Of a DNA stretch of 64,000 nucleotides, positions 49,974 to 61,047 are shown one piece after another. The notes beneath the pieces are model-generated. The model ran no database searches. It worked only from the letters and a program-made list of their open reading frames with translations, and was not told the DNA's origin. Numbering within the stretch: the stretch's first letter is position 1; the number at the start of each line of letters is the position of its first letter. The position numbers and the translations under genes were made by a program. This stretch comes from Campylorhamphus procurvoides (lineage: Eukaryota; Chordata; Aves; Passeriformes; Dendrocolaptidae), in contig WBMV01003365.1 of assembly GCA_013396655.1 (NCBI GenBank), forward strand, positions 43,881-107,880. The letters run 5' to 3'.

Positions 49974-50395
49974 GAGCCTACAATCCCAGTTATTTCCTGA
50001 AATTAGTTAGGGTAGGCAAAGATCAAGTTTAAGTGTATCTGTGGAAGTTGTATGTTTTTCAGACTGCTTTGCTTAACTTCACTACACAGTATGGAAAACT
50101 TAGAGCCATTAACAGTTCTTGTCACCAGTGAGTGGAAGCTGTAAGGAAAAGACAAAAATTATGCCTTTCTTTAGCAGGGAAACCCAGCCAAAACCTCAGA
50201 AACAAGTAAACTTAACTTCAAACTCCAGGGGAAAGAAAGAAGTCAATATGCTGAAAAGATGAGAACAACAAACCCTAGCATGGTTACATCACCAGCAATG
50301 TTAAGTTAGTGTAATTTGGCTTTGGGGTGACCTAATTGTAGACTTCCAATAGGTGTAGCCTGCAGGAATACCTGTAGGAAAGATGGATTATTTAC

Positions 50396-50632
50396 AAGGG
50401 CGTGGAATAACAGGACAAGGGGTTTAGATTAGATACCAGTTAAAAATCCTTCCCAGTGATGCCCTGGCACAGGTTGGGCAGAGAATCAGTGGCTGCCCCA
50501 TCCCTGGAAGTGTCCAAAGACAGGCTGGGCAGGATTTGGAGCAACCTGGGATAGTGGAAGGTTTCAAACCAATGGAACAAGCTGAGCTTTGAAGTCCCTT
50601 CCAACCCATGCCATTCTGCGATTTCATGAATT
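50396..50632 (+). mobile_element. CR1 3' end fragment
   Basis: Sense-oriented CR1 3' end: AACAGGACAAGGGGTTTAGA, a diverged middle with GCCCCATCCCTGGAAGTGTC and GGATTTGGAGCAACCTGGGA. It ends with GAAGTCCCTTCCAACCCATG and CCATTCTGCGATTTC. It is about 235 bp and lies 0.6 kb upstream of TMEM38B. Confidence 0.92.
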
Positions 50633-51149
50633 TCCTTCGGCTCCTCCGAGTCAGCTGGACCAAAAGGAAAGGAAAACGTCACGTATCAGGGATAACAGTG
50701 GTAACCTGGGAAGCTCAGGAGCAAACCAGTGCTGTAGGATTGATGCAGGGCTGGTTACAGACCTGCTTACAGAAGGCAGAGTGGGCGCTGGGCCCTGAAA
50801 CCCGAAGGGATGTGAACAAAAAATGCGTGTTAAAGGGTTTCTGCCGAGCTCCTGCCGGGACCTGGGGCTCATTAATGCCCTCGGTAAGTGGCAGATAACA
50901 CGTGTTGGCAGTCCTAAGCACTCCTGGTGAACTCCACAGATATTCCGAGCGGAAAACAAGTAAAAAAACAGGGGTACTGGGGTGCGAACACAGGCTGTGC
51001 CGGGGGGCAGCACACTGGGCTGCACACAGGGCAGCACCAGCACCACTTTGGTGATAAAACAGCAAACACAGCACACAGCAGGGGTCATTTAGCATTCAGG
51101 CAAAGTCGATTTAGCACTCTGGCAGGGATGTTTTGTCGGTGCCAAGGAG
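50633..51149. other. Upstream region of TMEM38B
   Basis: About 500 bp of non-repeat sequence lies between the CR1 end and the CpG island. CpG content rises towards the right. I see no coding exon. Confidence 0.6.
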
Positions 51150-51620
51150 GGGATGACCCATGAGGCGCCCGCCCCGCCCCGGCGCTGACGGCGGCCGGGA
51201 GCGGCCACGGCGCTTCCTGAGGGCTCTGTCTCCTTCCCCGCGCTGCCCGCCGGGCCATGGAGCTGTGGGAGCTGCCGCAGCTCTTCTCCAGCCTGCCCAT
51301 GTTCCCTTTCTTCGACCTGGCACACTATGTCGCCTCCGTCGTGGCCCTGAAGGAGCAGCGCGGTGAGTGGGGCGGGCACCCCTCACACAGCCTCTTCCCC
51401 TCAGCGCGCTGTCCCTGCCTCTCCACACCCTGTCTGTGTGTCGGTCTGTGTGTCTGTGTGTCCCGCGGGATCCCCGTCCCGCCAGGGGTCTGGGTATTCC
51501 CGGTCGGGAGTCTCCATGGCCAAACGGGACCGTGTTCCCTGAGCCCGCAGTATCCGTGTCTGGGCGTCCGCCGCCCAGCCGCGCGTCTCCTGCTTCCCGT
51601 AGGGGAAAGCTTTTCTTTCT
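51150..51620 (+). promoter_or_regulatory. CpG island promoter of TMEM38B
   Basis: This is the most GC- and CpG-dense part of the window, surrounding the first TMEM38B exon. It includes overlapping GC-box sequence CCCGCCCCGCCCC at about 51168-51180. There is no TATA box at a suitable distance, so a dispersed housekeeping-type start is likely. Downstream, a GTGTGTCTGTGTG-type simple repeat lies at 51433-51460. Confidence 0.75.
51257..51362 (+). CDS. TMEM38B: TMEM38B (TRIC-B channel), coding exon 1
   Basis: TMEM38B encodes TRIC-B, a trimeric potassium channel of the endoplasmic reticulum that balances charge during IP3-receptor calcium release. This exon gives 35 residues and the first base of a glycine codon before GTGAGT at 51363. 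The ATG has a strong context (GCCATGG). The peptide has SLPMFPFFDLAHYVASV, matching the conserved MFPFFDIAHY start of the first membrane segment in other vertebrates. The N-terminal 13 residues and the KEQR end are more diverged from human, as expected. A 137-codon open frame that reads on past the donor is intron read-through, not a longer protein. Confidence 0.93.
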
Positions 51621-53559
51621 TGTTTGTGTGGGGTTTTTTTTTAAGGTATAGAAAGGCTCAGGAGTTTTAAAAAAGGCCGAAAGTGGTTGAAATGGAGGTT
51701 TGTGGCTGCGGAGGAGGGGGGTGAGGGACGCAGGCCGAATGCGGTCCTTGTGCCTAAAATCCCTGTAAATCACCCTAAATCCCTGTATCCTTCACACACC
51801 TGGTGTGTGCAGGAAGGTGCTAAGGTAGTTCTGTCTCCTAGGACGAGATAAGGCTTGGGAATCCCCTGGGGAGATCCTGAGCCGGTGGCTTTTCACTTGT
51901 TTTTTATTGTGAAGTGAATTTTAGGCAGGCTCTTCACTCTCTGTAACAGGATTTTCCATGGGTGCACCTAATGATGATCTGCCCCCTAGAAAACCTTTTG
52001 CACCGTCGCTGTTAACCCTAAGCCTGTTGGTTTTCTTGCCACAAATGTGGAGACTGACTCTCCCTGTTTCCCATGTTTGAGATTAAACTCCTTGTGGCTT
52101 TGGACAAAGCTACAGCCTCTGTGTATCCCAGATGATAACCCTGTAGGAAACTAAGATGGCTTTTCGGATTATGGTGCAAATTTGGCAGCTTCTACCTGAC
52201 TCAGGTTTCTAAGGCTCTGCACAATTTAGTGACAGCTCACTGTCTAGTCCCTTCCTAAGTGTGTTGAGGTGAATTTTGACTTCTTACTGAGGAAGACTGA
52301 TACAAAATGCTTATGTACTATAGAATGTTCACCAAAATTTGTTACTGCTCCTAAAATTATTTTCCAGGCACTGTCTTATGGCATTATGTCATGTATCTGC
52401 TCTGTTCAAAAGGTGACTTTCATGTGATTGTCATGCACTACTTTTAAAATTTTCTCTCAAATGGACACACCTCAAGACCAGGATGAGAGGCCTCTCCACT
52501 TTGCATCAGTGTATTTTTAGTGGGACAGCACTTAGGATCAGTAGAGTTGCTGGCACAAGTCTGGGCAGATCCATGCTTGTAATTTTTTATTTTTGGATTC
52601 TTGGCTTCATAGCTGGATAATCCAGAACTTTTGAGTGTTTTTTTCTAATACTTTGAATTAATAACTGTAATCCAGGTGTCTTCATGCTGGTTTATTTCTC
52701 ACTTGCAAGTTGTTTGAACTGAGTGTTAAATCATAAGTAGCAGTTCATTATGAAATACTCAGGATGGATATATTATCATGGATTAATGCTCTGTAGGCAT
52801 TGCTATATGTTCTTTTTGGAAACTTAGAACAGTAGCTATATTTGACTGGGAAATAATAGGGCAGCCTTAAGTGCCTGGTGATGTAAGAAGTATGTGGTCA
52901 GGTTACAGCCACGTTTATTTTATCCCATATTACTGTCTCATTAAAATACCAACCCACCCCCACTGCTTAAAATCAGGCAGAGTGTGGGCATTTGCACCAT
53001 GGATGGGTGCATACTAACTGGAACTTTTCCAGTCCTCCTAACTAGATTTTCTTGCAAACTGGTAAAACTACAGCAGTAGCAACCAACGTGTTGCTTTCCA
53101 CGCGTTTTGTTAAAATAAGTTCATGGTTGGTGTATTTGGAATGGCTTAGGAGTTTCTAGTTTGCAACTCCAGTCCATTGTAGAACTGACCGTGTTCTTTC
53201 TTTGGGATGGAGAGGCAGCAAGAGGATGCTTGAGGATGTGTCATATTTGGAAGGAATGTGTTGGGGTTTTTCTTGCCATTCTTCTGTGATGTGTTTCAGG
53301 TGACTTGAAGAGAACTAATTCTTTTGGCATAGTTTTTGCTAAATTAAGTCTGACTCTGTAAACCCTTTGTTTTAGTTAATGTTATGTATAGCTGACTGGG
53401 GTACTAGGAACACTTGTAAAAATCCTCCTGGTTTGCTCCCTACATGTGTATGTGGTATTTTTTCCTGATTTCTTATTTAGAACATATTGGAAAGGTTAAA
53501 GCATATCTTACCCAATTGACAGAAATAGTTAGCTGGCAAGGGTTCTTTTTTTTTTTTTT

Positions 53560-53844
53560 GTTACTGTTGTCTAGAAACAACATTTAAAACTGTATTTGAA
53601 AACAGTCCTTGTGTTTTGAAACCTTATTTTTACTTTCTAAAGTATACGTTTGCGGGCCTCATGGCCTTCTGGCACATCAGCTATTGCATGGTTGTATGAT
53701 GNGTTACTGTTGTCTAGAAACAACATTTAAAACTGTATTTGAAAACAGTCCTTGTGTTTTGAAACCTTATTTTTACTTTCTAAAGTATACGTTTGCGGGC
53801 CTCATGGCCTTCTGGCACATCAGCTATTGCATGGTTGTATGATG
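53560..53844. repeat. Identical 142-bp copies flanking a single N
   Basis: Copy 1 is 53560-53701, the N is 53702 and copy 2 is 53703-53844. The copies start GTTACTGTTGTCTAG and end GGTTGTATGATG with no difference seen. Copy 1 follows a T run. This is the pattern of two contig ends that overlap in reality but were placed side by side. Confidence 0.95.
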
Positions 53845-55411
53845 TCTCATTACTTTCACAGGACGAATCAGAGGACAAAAATAAATGACCACTTGTTTAA
53901 AAACATGTGACCTACTTACAACTGAGTTTGTTTTCTGAAAGGTTTCACCCCAGTCATGATTTAGGTAGCAACGCTAAGGTTATCTTTAAATTGGTGCCAG
54001 CATTTTTTGCCTTATTGCCTTCTGTGTTGGGTATATTCCTTGTTAGAAACAGGTAGGAATTGTTAAATAATGGCACTTGAGCCAAGAAAATTCTAATGTT
54101 GGCCAACAGAAAAAAACCTTTGAAGTCCAGGATAGTTTCCAGTCCCTTATAAAATGTAGAAATTTGTGTGCTTTTTTGTAGAACTTACTCGTAGAAGGCA
54201 ACCTGGTAATAATAGTAGAAATTCCTATATATATCTGTCCTCTGAACTGAAAACCACTTGTTGCTAGTTGTGGGGAAAAGGAAGAGTGGAGTGGTGATTG
54301 CTGAAAGGCAGGGGAATGTATTTGAAAAGAGAACAGATACCAAATTAATTTTAAAACATCTCTGATATTTCATTTTTTCTGTGGTATTTCATTGTTGCAA
54401 GAACAGTATTTTGGCCCTTTCATGCTACATTAATGTGGCTGTGTCATCAAACGAGAACAGTTACATGTGACGCTACTGTAGTTCTTGTGGACCACTGCAT
54501 GTCCACTTAATATAACTTTGTGTTTGTTTTTCTGAATGAAATGGTTGTCAGCATTGTTTTTTTCTTTTTTTCCTTTAATTTTTTTAAACTGAGGAAATCT
54601 CTATGTAGTAAGGACAAACCAATAATATTTTGCAAGTGTCTTACCCTTTTCAAATATGCTGGTGAAAAGAGCTCTACATTCATTTTTAGGGGATCTGAGG
54701 GTAATGGCCCACTTTATATTTTCACTTTTGCTATTAAGTGACTTTAACAGACTTTAGAATTTTATCTTGTGTTAATTTTTATGCGCATGGACACAATTGA
54801 TAGCTACTTTTGAGGAGTGGTCATCTGCAATAACAAAGCTGAGCATGACTGATTTGGAGCACCAGGTACTGCAATATGAAAAATAAATTACAAAATAGTT
54901 AAATATATAACAGATGTCAGATATTCTGTACTATCTAGGAGTGCTCATTTTTATAAGTTGGCTGTTGCATAGGAATTTAGATTGTGCTGCAATACTTGAT
55001 ATCTGTGCCAGCACTAAAACTGGAACAATCTTGTTAATATATTAAGTGAATTGCATTGAGAGTGCTGAATTCTTTTCTATATGTTTGAGCTTCTCATCTT
55101 GGGTAAGAAGGTTCTTTTCCCACAGAAAAGCCTGAAAACCCCAAAGCTTCTCCTCCGAATTGGGAACAGATATCAAGATTTCATTTTGGGGCAGACACTA
55201 GTGCTTTTGTGAACTTCAGCCTTTGGACTATGGAAAGTTAAACTTGTTCAGGCAAACAGAGCTCTGCACCAGCGTAAAGGGGTGTCTTAGTTAAAGGGAG
55301 AACTAAGATATCTATGTTGGCCAAGAAATAATCCCTCTCCTTTAAATTTGGAAAACAGAACTTTAATTACGAAAAATATATATAAAGAAAAGGATAACAG
55401 TTCTTAACCAC

Positions 55412-55434
55412 AATACATATATATATATATATAT
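55412..55434. repeat. (AT)n microsatellite
   Basis: A simple AT repeat of about 11 units lies inside the LTR-like element. Confidence 0.9.
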
Positions 55435-55559
55435 AGCTCCAGAAAAAGAACCAAACAATAACAGTTTGTAATAAACCCCTCCACCCCAAACAACAAGGTA
55501 AACAGTCAAAAAATGTCCTTTTGGCTACCCCCCAAAAAGGGGAATGCAATTATATCTAC

Positions 55560-55574
55560 GGACAGCAGGTGGCC
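55560..55574 (+). promoter_or_regulatory. CTCF-like core, copy 1
   Basis: GGACAGCAGGTGGCC resembles the CTCF core CCAGCAGGTGGC. It lies in the LTR-like element, 73 bp before copy 2. Confidence 0.35.
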
Positions 55575-55632
55575 CTGGGGCACCTCCACCGCTGGCCGCT
55601 CACTCTCTCCCAGGGGTGGCAGTTATATTTCC

Positions 55633-55647
55633 GGACAGCAGGTGGCG
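55633..55647 (+). promoter_or_regulatory. CTCF-like core, copy 2
   Basis: GGACAGCAGGTGGCG, in the same orientation as copy 1 with similar left flank (TTATATTTCC versus TTATATCTAC), shows that the two arose by tandem duplication. Confidence 0.35.
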
Positions 55648-57004
55648 ATGTTGCGCCCGGCCGGCTGGGCTCTCCCTCAGGTGAGATGGCAGGCGGTTCC
55701 CAGGTTGGTTCCAGTGAGAAAAATGGAGAGCAAAGCAGCAACAATCCTGTCTCCGCAGGAGCAGGAAAACCAGGGCTCTCTCCGACCTCTTTTCCTCATG
55801 GCAAACTTTGTGGTGGTTATGATCACTCACAGATGAAAACAGTTGAGTTGGAGAAGGGAAAAAGGAACACAGTCCAGTATCCAGTGATGCTGGGATCCGA
55901 GTGTGTGTGTCTCCCATCCTCCTACTCCGCCGAGTGCTGAGCTCTCTGACCTGCGCAGAAAACCAGAAAACCCCAACCCCTTCCCCTCTCTCCCACCTGG
56001 GGAGAGACCAGAACAAAAGCCTGGCCAAGGCAGATAACATCAGAGTATGCATGTCTTTTTCCTCCTTTGTTAAACATCTTTACCGACACTAAGGCGTTGG
56101 CTCCAAGCTTTTTTGGAAGGAATTCCAACATAGGTTTGAAACTCTAACAAGGGGAGGCTTTAACATTGGACTTTTGAAGTAGAGGAAAATAGTCAAAACA
56201 ACTACTTGAGGATATTTTTGTCTTTGACCAAGTGTTGAGTCCCCCTGAAAATGGTTAATGCTTCCCATCACCTCCAGCATAATCTTTTAATTTTGAATGC
56301 TGTTTTAGCATACTTCAATTGCAATTTAAAAGGGATAATTTATTTTGAAGAAAACAAAATAAACCAAACTGTCAACTTCTTAATAAGAAGGGAAACTTAT
56401 TTCTTATTTGTTATTTCTTATTATGGTTCCAGGTAATGTGTTTTCTCTCTTAAGCAGTGCAGGTGGAACTGTTTAGTAATTGTTTTGGATACTGTTTTTG
56501 TCAGCAAACCCAGCAAGGCATTATGAGGAAAAATAAAAGCAGTGACCCTGAATTCTTGGAACACTCAAAACCAGAAATGGAATTTGTAAAATAACCCTCA
56601 AAATGTTACCAATCCTATCTAGTTGGGTAAAGCAACTTCTGTGTTTTTAATGCAAATTTGAAAGCAAGTGTGTATCTATGCCAGACTATTAACAATGAGA
56701 CCTATCAGGCATGCTCTGAAAGCTTTTTCTTCTTGGTAGCCAAGCAGCTATAACAAACCAACACACAAAACGTGTTCAGAGAGCACATTGTCAGTCTTTC
56801 TCTTCTCTTAGGTAGCAAACGTTAAAGCCAGTGTACTCTGGAGTCTGTATTTCTGAAGAGTTTTCCTGTGAAGCCCTTCCAGTTGCTGGAGGGTTTTTCA
56901 TTACCTAAAGGACCAATGCTGGATGGAATGGTTTGAAAAAGACTGGCTTTTAAAACGCGATGTGACTCTCAAATGTTAATTTCCATTTATGCATCTTTTC
57001 ACAG

Positions 57005-57161
57005 GAGCTGTGGAGGTGTCCGTCCGAAGTCCACTTGCCTGTTGGTTTAGTGCTATGCTTTATTGCTTTGGTGGTTCAGTTTTGTCTTCGTTGATGCTTG
57101 CAGAGCCTCCAATAGCATTTCTGGCCAAGGGCACAAATATTCTACTGGCATCTTCAGTCTG
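57005..57161 (+). CDS. TMEM38B: TMEM38B, coding exon 2
   Basis: The acceptor is TTTTCACAG, ending at 57004, and the donor GTAAGC starts at 57162. Two bases finish the split glycine codon, 51 codons follow and two bases of a tryptophan codon close the exon. The protein reads from AVEVSVRSPLACWF through MLYCFGGSVLSSLMLAEPP to NILLASSVW. CFGG and LAEPP are hallmark TRIC motifs, and the hydrophobic run between them is the second membrane segment. Human has AALAWKNP at the left end, where this protein has AVEVSVRSP, so the luminal or cytosolic loop is poorly conserved. Confidence 0.95.
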
Positions 57162-59766
57162 GTAAGCAGCCATAGTTGAGTCAGATGAGTAGTATTGTTA
57201 CTATACCATCAGGGTTCCATGGAAATCAGTGCTTTAATTTTAAAGTGTTGTGGATTTGGATACTGTCTCTTCATCTGGAGTCACTGTTAGGATTCTGGTC
57301 TGTGGGAATAGAATGCTTGTAAGAGAGCAACTCTTTTGGGCTGTTGTGTAACGAAAGTGCTCAATTGCTAGACTAGATTTTTATAGTTTTCTTGGTCAAA
57401 CAGCTGAGAACATTAATTTGTGATAAAGTGAACTTCAGTTGCTGGTTTTCTGGACGTAGGCAAATCATAAAAACAGTCTAGTTTATCAAAAGTAGACCTT
57501 GAAGACCAGAACCTGGCTGATGTAAAAATTCTGGACATTTTTGTAACTGCAAATCCAGGACACATCCTTTCTCTTCTCCAGTCTCTGCGGCCAGACATGA
57601 CTTTTTTTCTGCATTTCCCTTCCCAAGTGGATGGGTGTTGTAGTGTAAGACAGTAGGGAGCTGAACTGGGAGGTCAGATGTCTGGCAATATGGCCTGTTT
57701 TGGAATTCAAAAAAGCGCTGGAGTTATTTTCATATAATGTGGCCTTCCAGTGAAGTTAATTTGTTCCAGAACGTGATCTTTGAACAAAACCTCAAACTTA
57801 ACAAAAATTATGAGCAGCAATGGAGTTCTGAATTTAAAAAGCTCAATTCCTACCTTAGAAAGAGTCCGATCTGCTTAAAATCCTTTAGTTTCTAGTATCC
57901 CCTTTGGTTTTATAATTGCAAATTAATTAAAATGAAAGTAAGTGTCTCTATCTCTCTGTGTGTGTTATATTAGTTTTCTGGTCTTCATATTGCAATGGAA
58001 GATAACAGATTTTATTTAGACAAAGAAGTGAAATGAATAATGTGCAATAATTAGTGCATTATTAAGAAAACTTATAGAATCTGCCTGTGGTTCATATTAT
58101 TTAATGTGGGCAGACTGCTTAACTGGTGATGTGAGTTAGGAGTACACTTGAAGAGAACATGATTTCTGTTGAGCTTAACGTGGTCAAATGTGATTTGTCC
58201 TGCACAAATAAAGCAAGGGTTTAATGAGGAGCCGTGAATGTTACAAAACCTTCTAAGCTTCTCGTTTTACAAAGTTCTCTCTTCATGACTGTAATGACCT
58301 CAATTCTCAGTCCCAGATCTCGCGAAATGAAATTCCCCAATCCAGAGGTAGAACTGGAGAACAAGGGGGTTGTGCCACAGTGCGGAAGCGCTCCTAAATA
58401 CTCTGTAGGACAGCGGCATCTGCTGTTGGCAGAGGTTACAGGCAAAAGTGCCGTGGTGGGTCTGCAGTAAGTACCATGTTCAGTCCTGGTACCAGTGCTT
58501 CGGGGTCCTCAATCCTCCTTGGTAAATTAATTCTGGTGAGGATTTTCTGTTGGGTAGATGGCTTAAATGGATGTTTCCAGTAGCTTCTAAAATACAAACT
58601 GTGTGTACATCTTTGGCTTCTTACCAGCTGAGGCTTGGTTGCATACAAAGGCATCTGACTTAATAATGGGAGAAAAGGGAAAGGAAACGCCTTAAAATGT
58701 CTTGGTAGACAGGACTGAGCTCAAAAGCCTCAAGGAAAGGGCCAGGGTCTGTTTGTTTTTTAGAAAATGAAAAAGTATCCTTCTCACTTGCAAATACTTT
58801 GTCTGCTTTTACTTAATTATTACTCTTTTATTCCTGTGCTGAAATAATTTATTTAGGATAAGTTACTTAGTCTTGATTGTTTGGGTTTTTTTAATATCTC
58901 TGCAAGAACTGGATTTTGTTTATGATTGAAGAGATACAATAAAACAACACATAATCTAATATTTTAAAATATATTGTCATTTTAGGATTTCATTGTTAGC
59001 TAGCTTCACTTTGTTCTGAAAGCAAAGGTGGCTGTTAGGTTTTGAGTTGATCAAAGATATTGTTAAATTTTGAGTACTGTGCTTTCAATGGTTTGAATAA
59101 AGAAATGTACTTGTAACTGGCAAGCTGGAAAAGCTAGAATTAGTGAGTATTAAAATGTTAAATGTGGTTGAAAATAGCCATGCATTTCAGCTGGCATGAC
59201 ACTAACTAATGGAGGCGTTCTTGCTGAAGTTATATAATTCCATGTACCTGCAGTAGGAAAGCACAGAGTCAACTTTAGTTTACCACCCTCTTGTAATCCT
59301 ATTAAAAAACAAACCAAAAAAACCCCAACTCCCCACAAACAAAAAAACTCAAACCAAAATCCCCCAAAAACCACAGCTCCTCTCCCCCAAATAAAAAAAC
59401 TGGAAAGCCCAACCAAATAGAAAATAACTCACAAAATAAACTTAAACCATAGAAAGTCAGACACCAATTTAATAATTTAAATTATAAAAACATGATATGC
59501 AAGCTATAGAACAGTTGGTAAAATTTAAAGCTGCTTCTTGTGTACTGTAATAGATTCTTCTCTGGGACAATGAGGCAGTAAGATAATGTTTGATTTTGGT
59601 GCAGAAGCTCAAGAATGCTCAGAAGCTTTTCAAATTTGTCCCAACATGTGTACCACAAGACAATGAGTTATGCATTACTGGTCATATTCCAAAGACATCT
59701 TTAAAGATTAATAAAAAGCAATTCCCTAGCAAAAGTGTTGCTAATGGGTTTTCTCATGGTTTTCAG
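57162..59766 (+). other. TMEM38B intron 2 (2605 bp)
   Basis: AT-rich intron with an A/C-rich low-complexity tract at about 59300-59400. No exon, RNA gene or clear repeat copy is recognised. Confidence 0.85.
59299..59400. repeat. A/C-only low-complexity tract
   Basis: About 100 bp is almost free of G and nearly free of T on the plus strand, with AAACAAACC and CCCCAAAAACC units. Similar tracts lie at 27203-27291 and 42482-42532. Confidence 0.8.
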
Positions 59767-59951
59767 GTATCTGGTGTTTTACTGCCCACAAGATGCTTTC
59801 TGCCGGTGCTTTTCCTTTCTGCCTCTTCGTCTTGTGGTTGCAGGAATGAAGGAAGTTACTAGGACTTGGAAGATAACAGCTGGCATTGCACATGCAGACA
59901 GTCACTTCAAAGACGCCTGGCTTGTCATGGTAGCTGTGGGCTGGGCCAGAG
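59767..59951 (+). CDS. TMEM38B: TMEM38B, coding exon 3 with the KEV motif
   Basis: The acceptor is TTTTCAG ending at 59766 and the donor is GTAATG at 59952. One base completes the tryptophan codon, 61 codons follow, and one base of a glycine codon ends the exon. The translation includes YLVFYCPQD, LPLRLVVAGMKEVTRTWKI, a linker with HADSHFKDAW and VMVAVGWARG. The KEVTRTWK string at 59849-59872 is the conserved basic motif of TRIC channels that binds PIP2 at the subunit interface, and GWARG belongs to the pore-lining segment. The stretch AFCRCFSF differs from human LVSQGYSY and is cysteine-richer. Confidence 0.95.
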
Positions 59952-60959
59952 GTAATGTGCATCACATCTTGTTCTGATGGGTTGTGATTTTTGGGAGTGG
60001 TGGTTAAATGTCCAGCCTGTCAGCATTAACTGTAGCACCATCCTTGCTGTGCTGGATGTCATAGTCCTGATGCATCTGTTATCCCCTCAGGAGAAAAGCC
60101 CATGCAGCAGTTTTTCTGTCTGGATTAAAGGTGACATTGAATGACTTTGAGGAAAGTTTGTCTTATCCCTTCAGGTCTTATGAGAACTTGTAAGATGGGC
60201 ACTTGATGACAATAAAGAAGTAGATCTTCTGTGTAGCTGTTGCTAAACTTTCCAACAGCGTAATTTCCTCAGAGCTGTGTCTTTACATGTGTCTGAAGAA
60301 GAGAACTGGTTATCTCAGGTTTTTGGTTTGTGACTATTACCCAATTTTAAACATAGGAATTAATCTTCTTGCCTGCAGAACTCTGGAAGCCACCTTCCTA
60401 GCAGCTCCATTTGCAGTCACACCAATAGAATCTTCTCTGGAAATGGTTGTGCAGGTCTTGTCTCTTGGCTCTGTTCTGCTGTGGGAAGCAAGACATGTTA
60501 ATGTGATGACCTGACATGTTCTGTTCCCAGCTTACAACACAGATCAATCTCATTGGCTACAGTGTCTAACACCTCCTTATGTCTTGTGTCCTTTCAATGT
60601 AAAAATACACATGCACTCTTCTCACAGAGGGTCCTCATGGTTTATAGAGAGTCCGTGTACTTAGGATGGCACGATGAATGCAATGATAAAATCTCTAGAG
60701 ACTTCCATTGGCAGTTCAGGCATTTGTGGTGCTGAGTGCCTCTGTTCAGATGTTAGAGGTATACCTCAGGTTCTTGCTAAGTAGCTAAACCTCTAAGGTT
60801 TCATGTGGGCTGTATAAAAGACTGGATTAGTCTTTTTAAGTCAGGGCTTTGGGTGCCACATTTAGCACCTGGTGTCATGAGTTTTTCTGGGAGCAATAAC
60901 AGATTGCACAGTAGTGGTAGCAGTCAGTGGAGGCTTATCCTAAATCTCTGCAATTTCAG
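59952..60959 (+). other. TMEM38B intron 3 (1008 bp)
   Basis: The intron has a GTAATG donor and a TTTCAG acceptor. I see nothing else in it. Confidence 0.9.
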
Positions 60960-61047
60960 GAGCGGGTGGTGGCCTAATTTCCAACTTTGAGCAGCTGGTG
61001 AGAGGAGTGTGGAAACCTGAGACTAATGAACTACTGAAAATGTCCTA
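60960..61047 (+). CDS. TMEM38B: TMEM38B, coding exon 4
   Basis: The acceptor CAATTTCAG ends at 60959 and the donor GTAAGT starts at 61048. The exon is 88 bp: two bases finishing glycine, 28 codons, and two bases of a tyrosine codon. It reads [19 protein letters not shown] then ETNELLKMS, corresponding to human AGGTIITNFERLVKGDWKP and EWLKMSYP. The glycine-rich start continues the pore region from exon 3. The short in-frame TAG at the exon-intron border is formed only by joining TA to the intron G, so it is not a stop in the mRNA. Confidence 0.94.

Larger units (their letters stand above)
44291..50395. other. Intergenic, no gene recognised
   Basis: This is mostly AT-rich sequence with no supported exon or RNA gene. 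It contains a small inverted/direct repeat cluster at 49518-49576 and the inverted STAT-type motif pair at 49917-49973. Short frames near 46953-47345 and elsewhere have biased composition and no domain. Confidence 0.6.
55315..56088 (-). mobile_element. LTR-like element in TMEM38B intron 1
   Basis: A block with much higher GC and CpG content than the surrounding intron runs from about TGTTGGCC to ACCGACA, which gives possible TG...CA ends. TTTAAT near the left end would be ATTAAA on the minus strand, as in the FKTN solo LTR. No matching target duplication was found, so the ends are approximate. It contains a (AT)n tract, an A/C-rich stretch and a 73-bp internal duplication with GGACAGCAGGTGGC cores. 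It differs from the other two LTRs in the window. An unrelated repeat type is possible. Confidence 0.45.
51363..57004 (+). other. TMEM38B intron 1 (5642 bp as assembled)
   Basis: The intron starts inside the CpG island. It contains an exact 142-bp duplication around an N at 53702, which inflates its length, and an LTR-like element at about 55315-56088 with an AT microsatellite. No other exon is recognised. The true length is probably about 140 bp shorter. Confidence 0.85.

Noticed and set aside
51257..51670. TMEM38B exon 1 read on as a 137-codon protein
   Set aside because: A good GTGAGT donor occurs at 51363, and the following residues have no TRIC similarity while exon 2 continues the family alignment in phase.
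51111..51773. 220-codon minus-strand open frame antisense to TMEM38B exon 1
   Set aside because: It is an arginine- and glycine-rich frame produced by the GC-rich CpG island; stop codons are rare there by composition.
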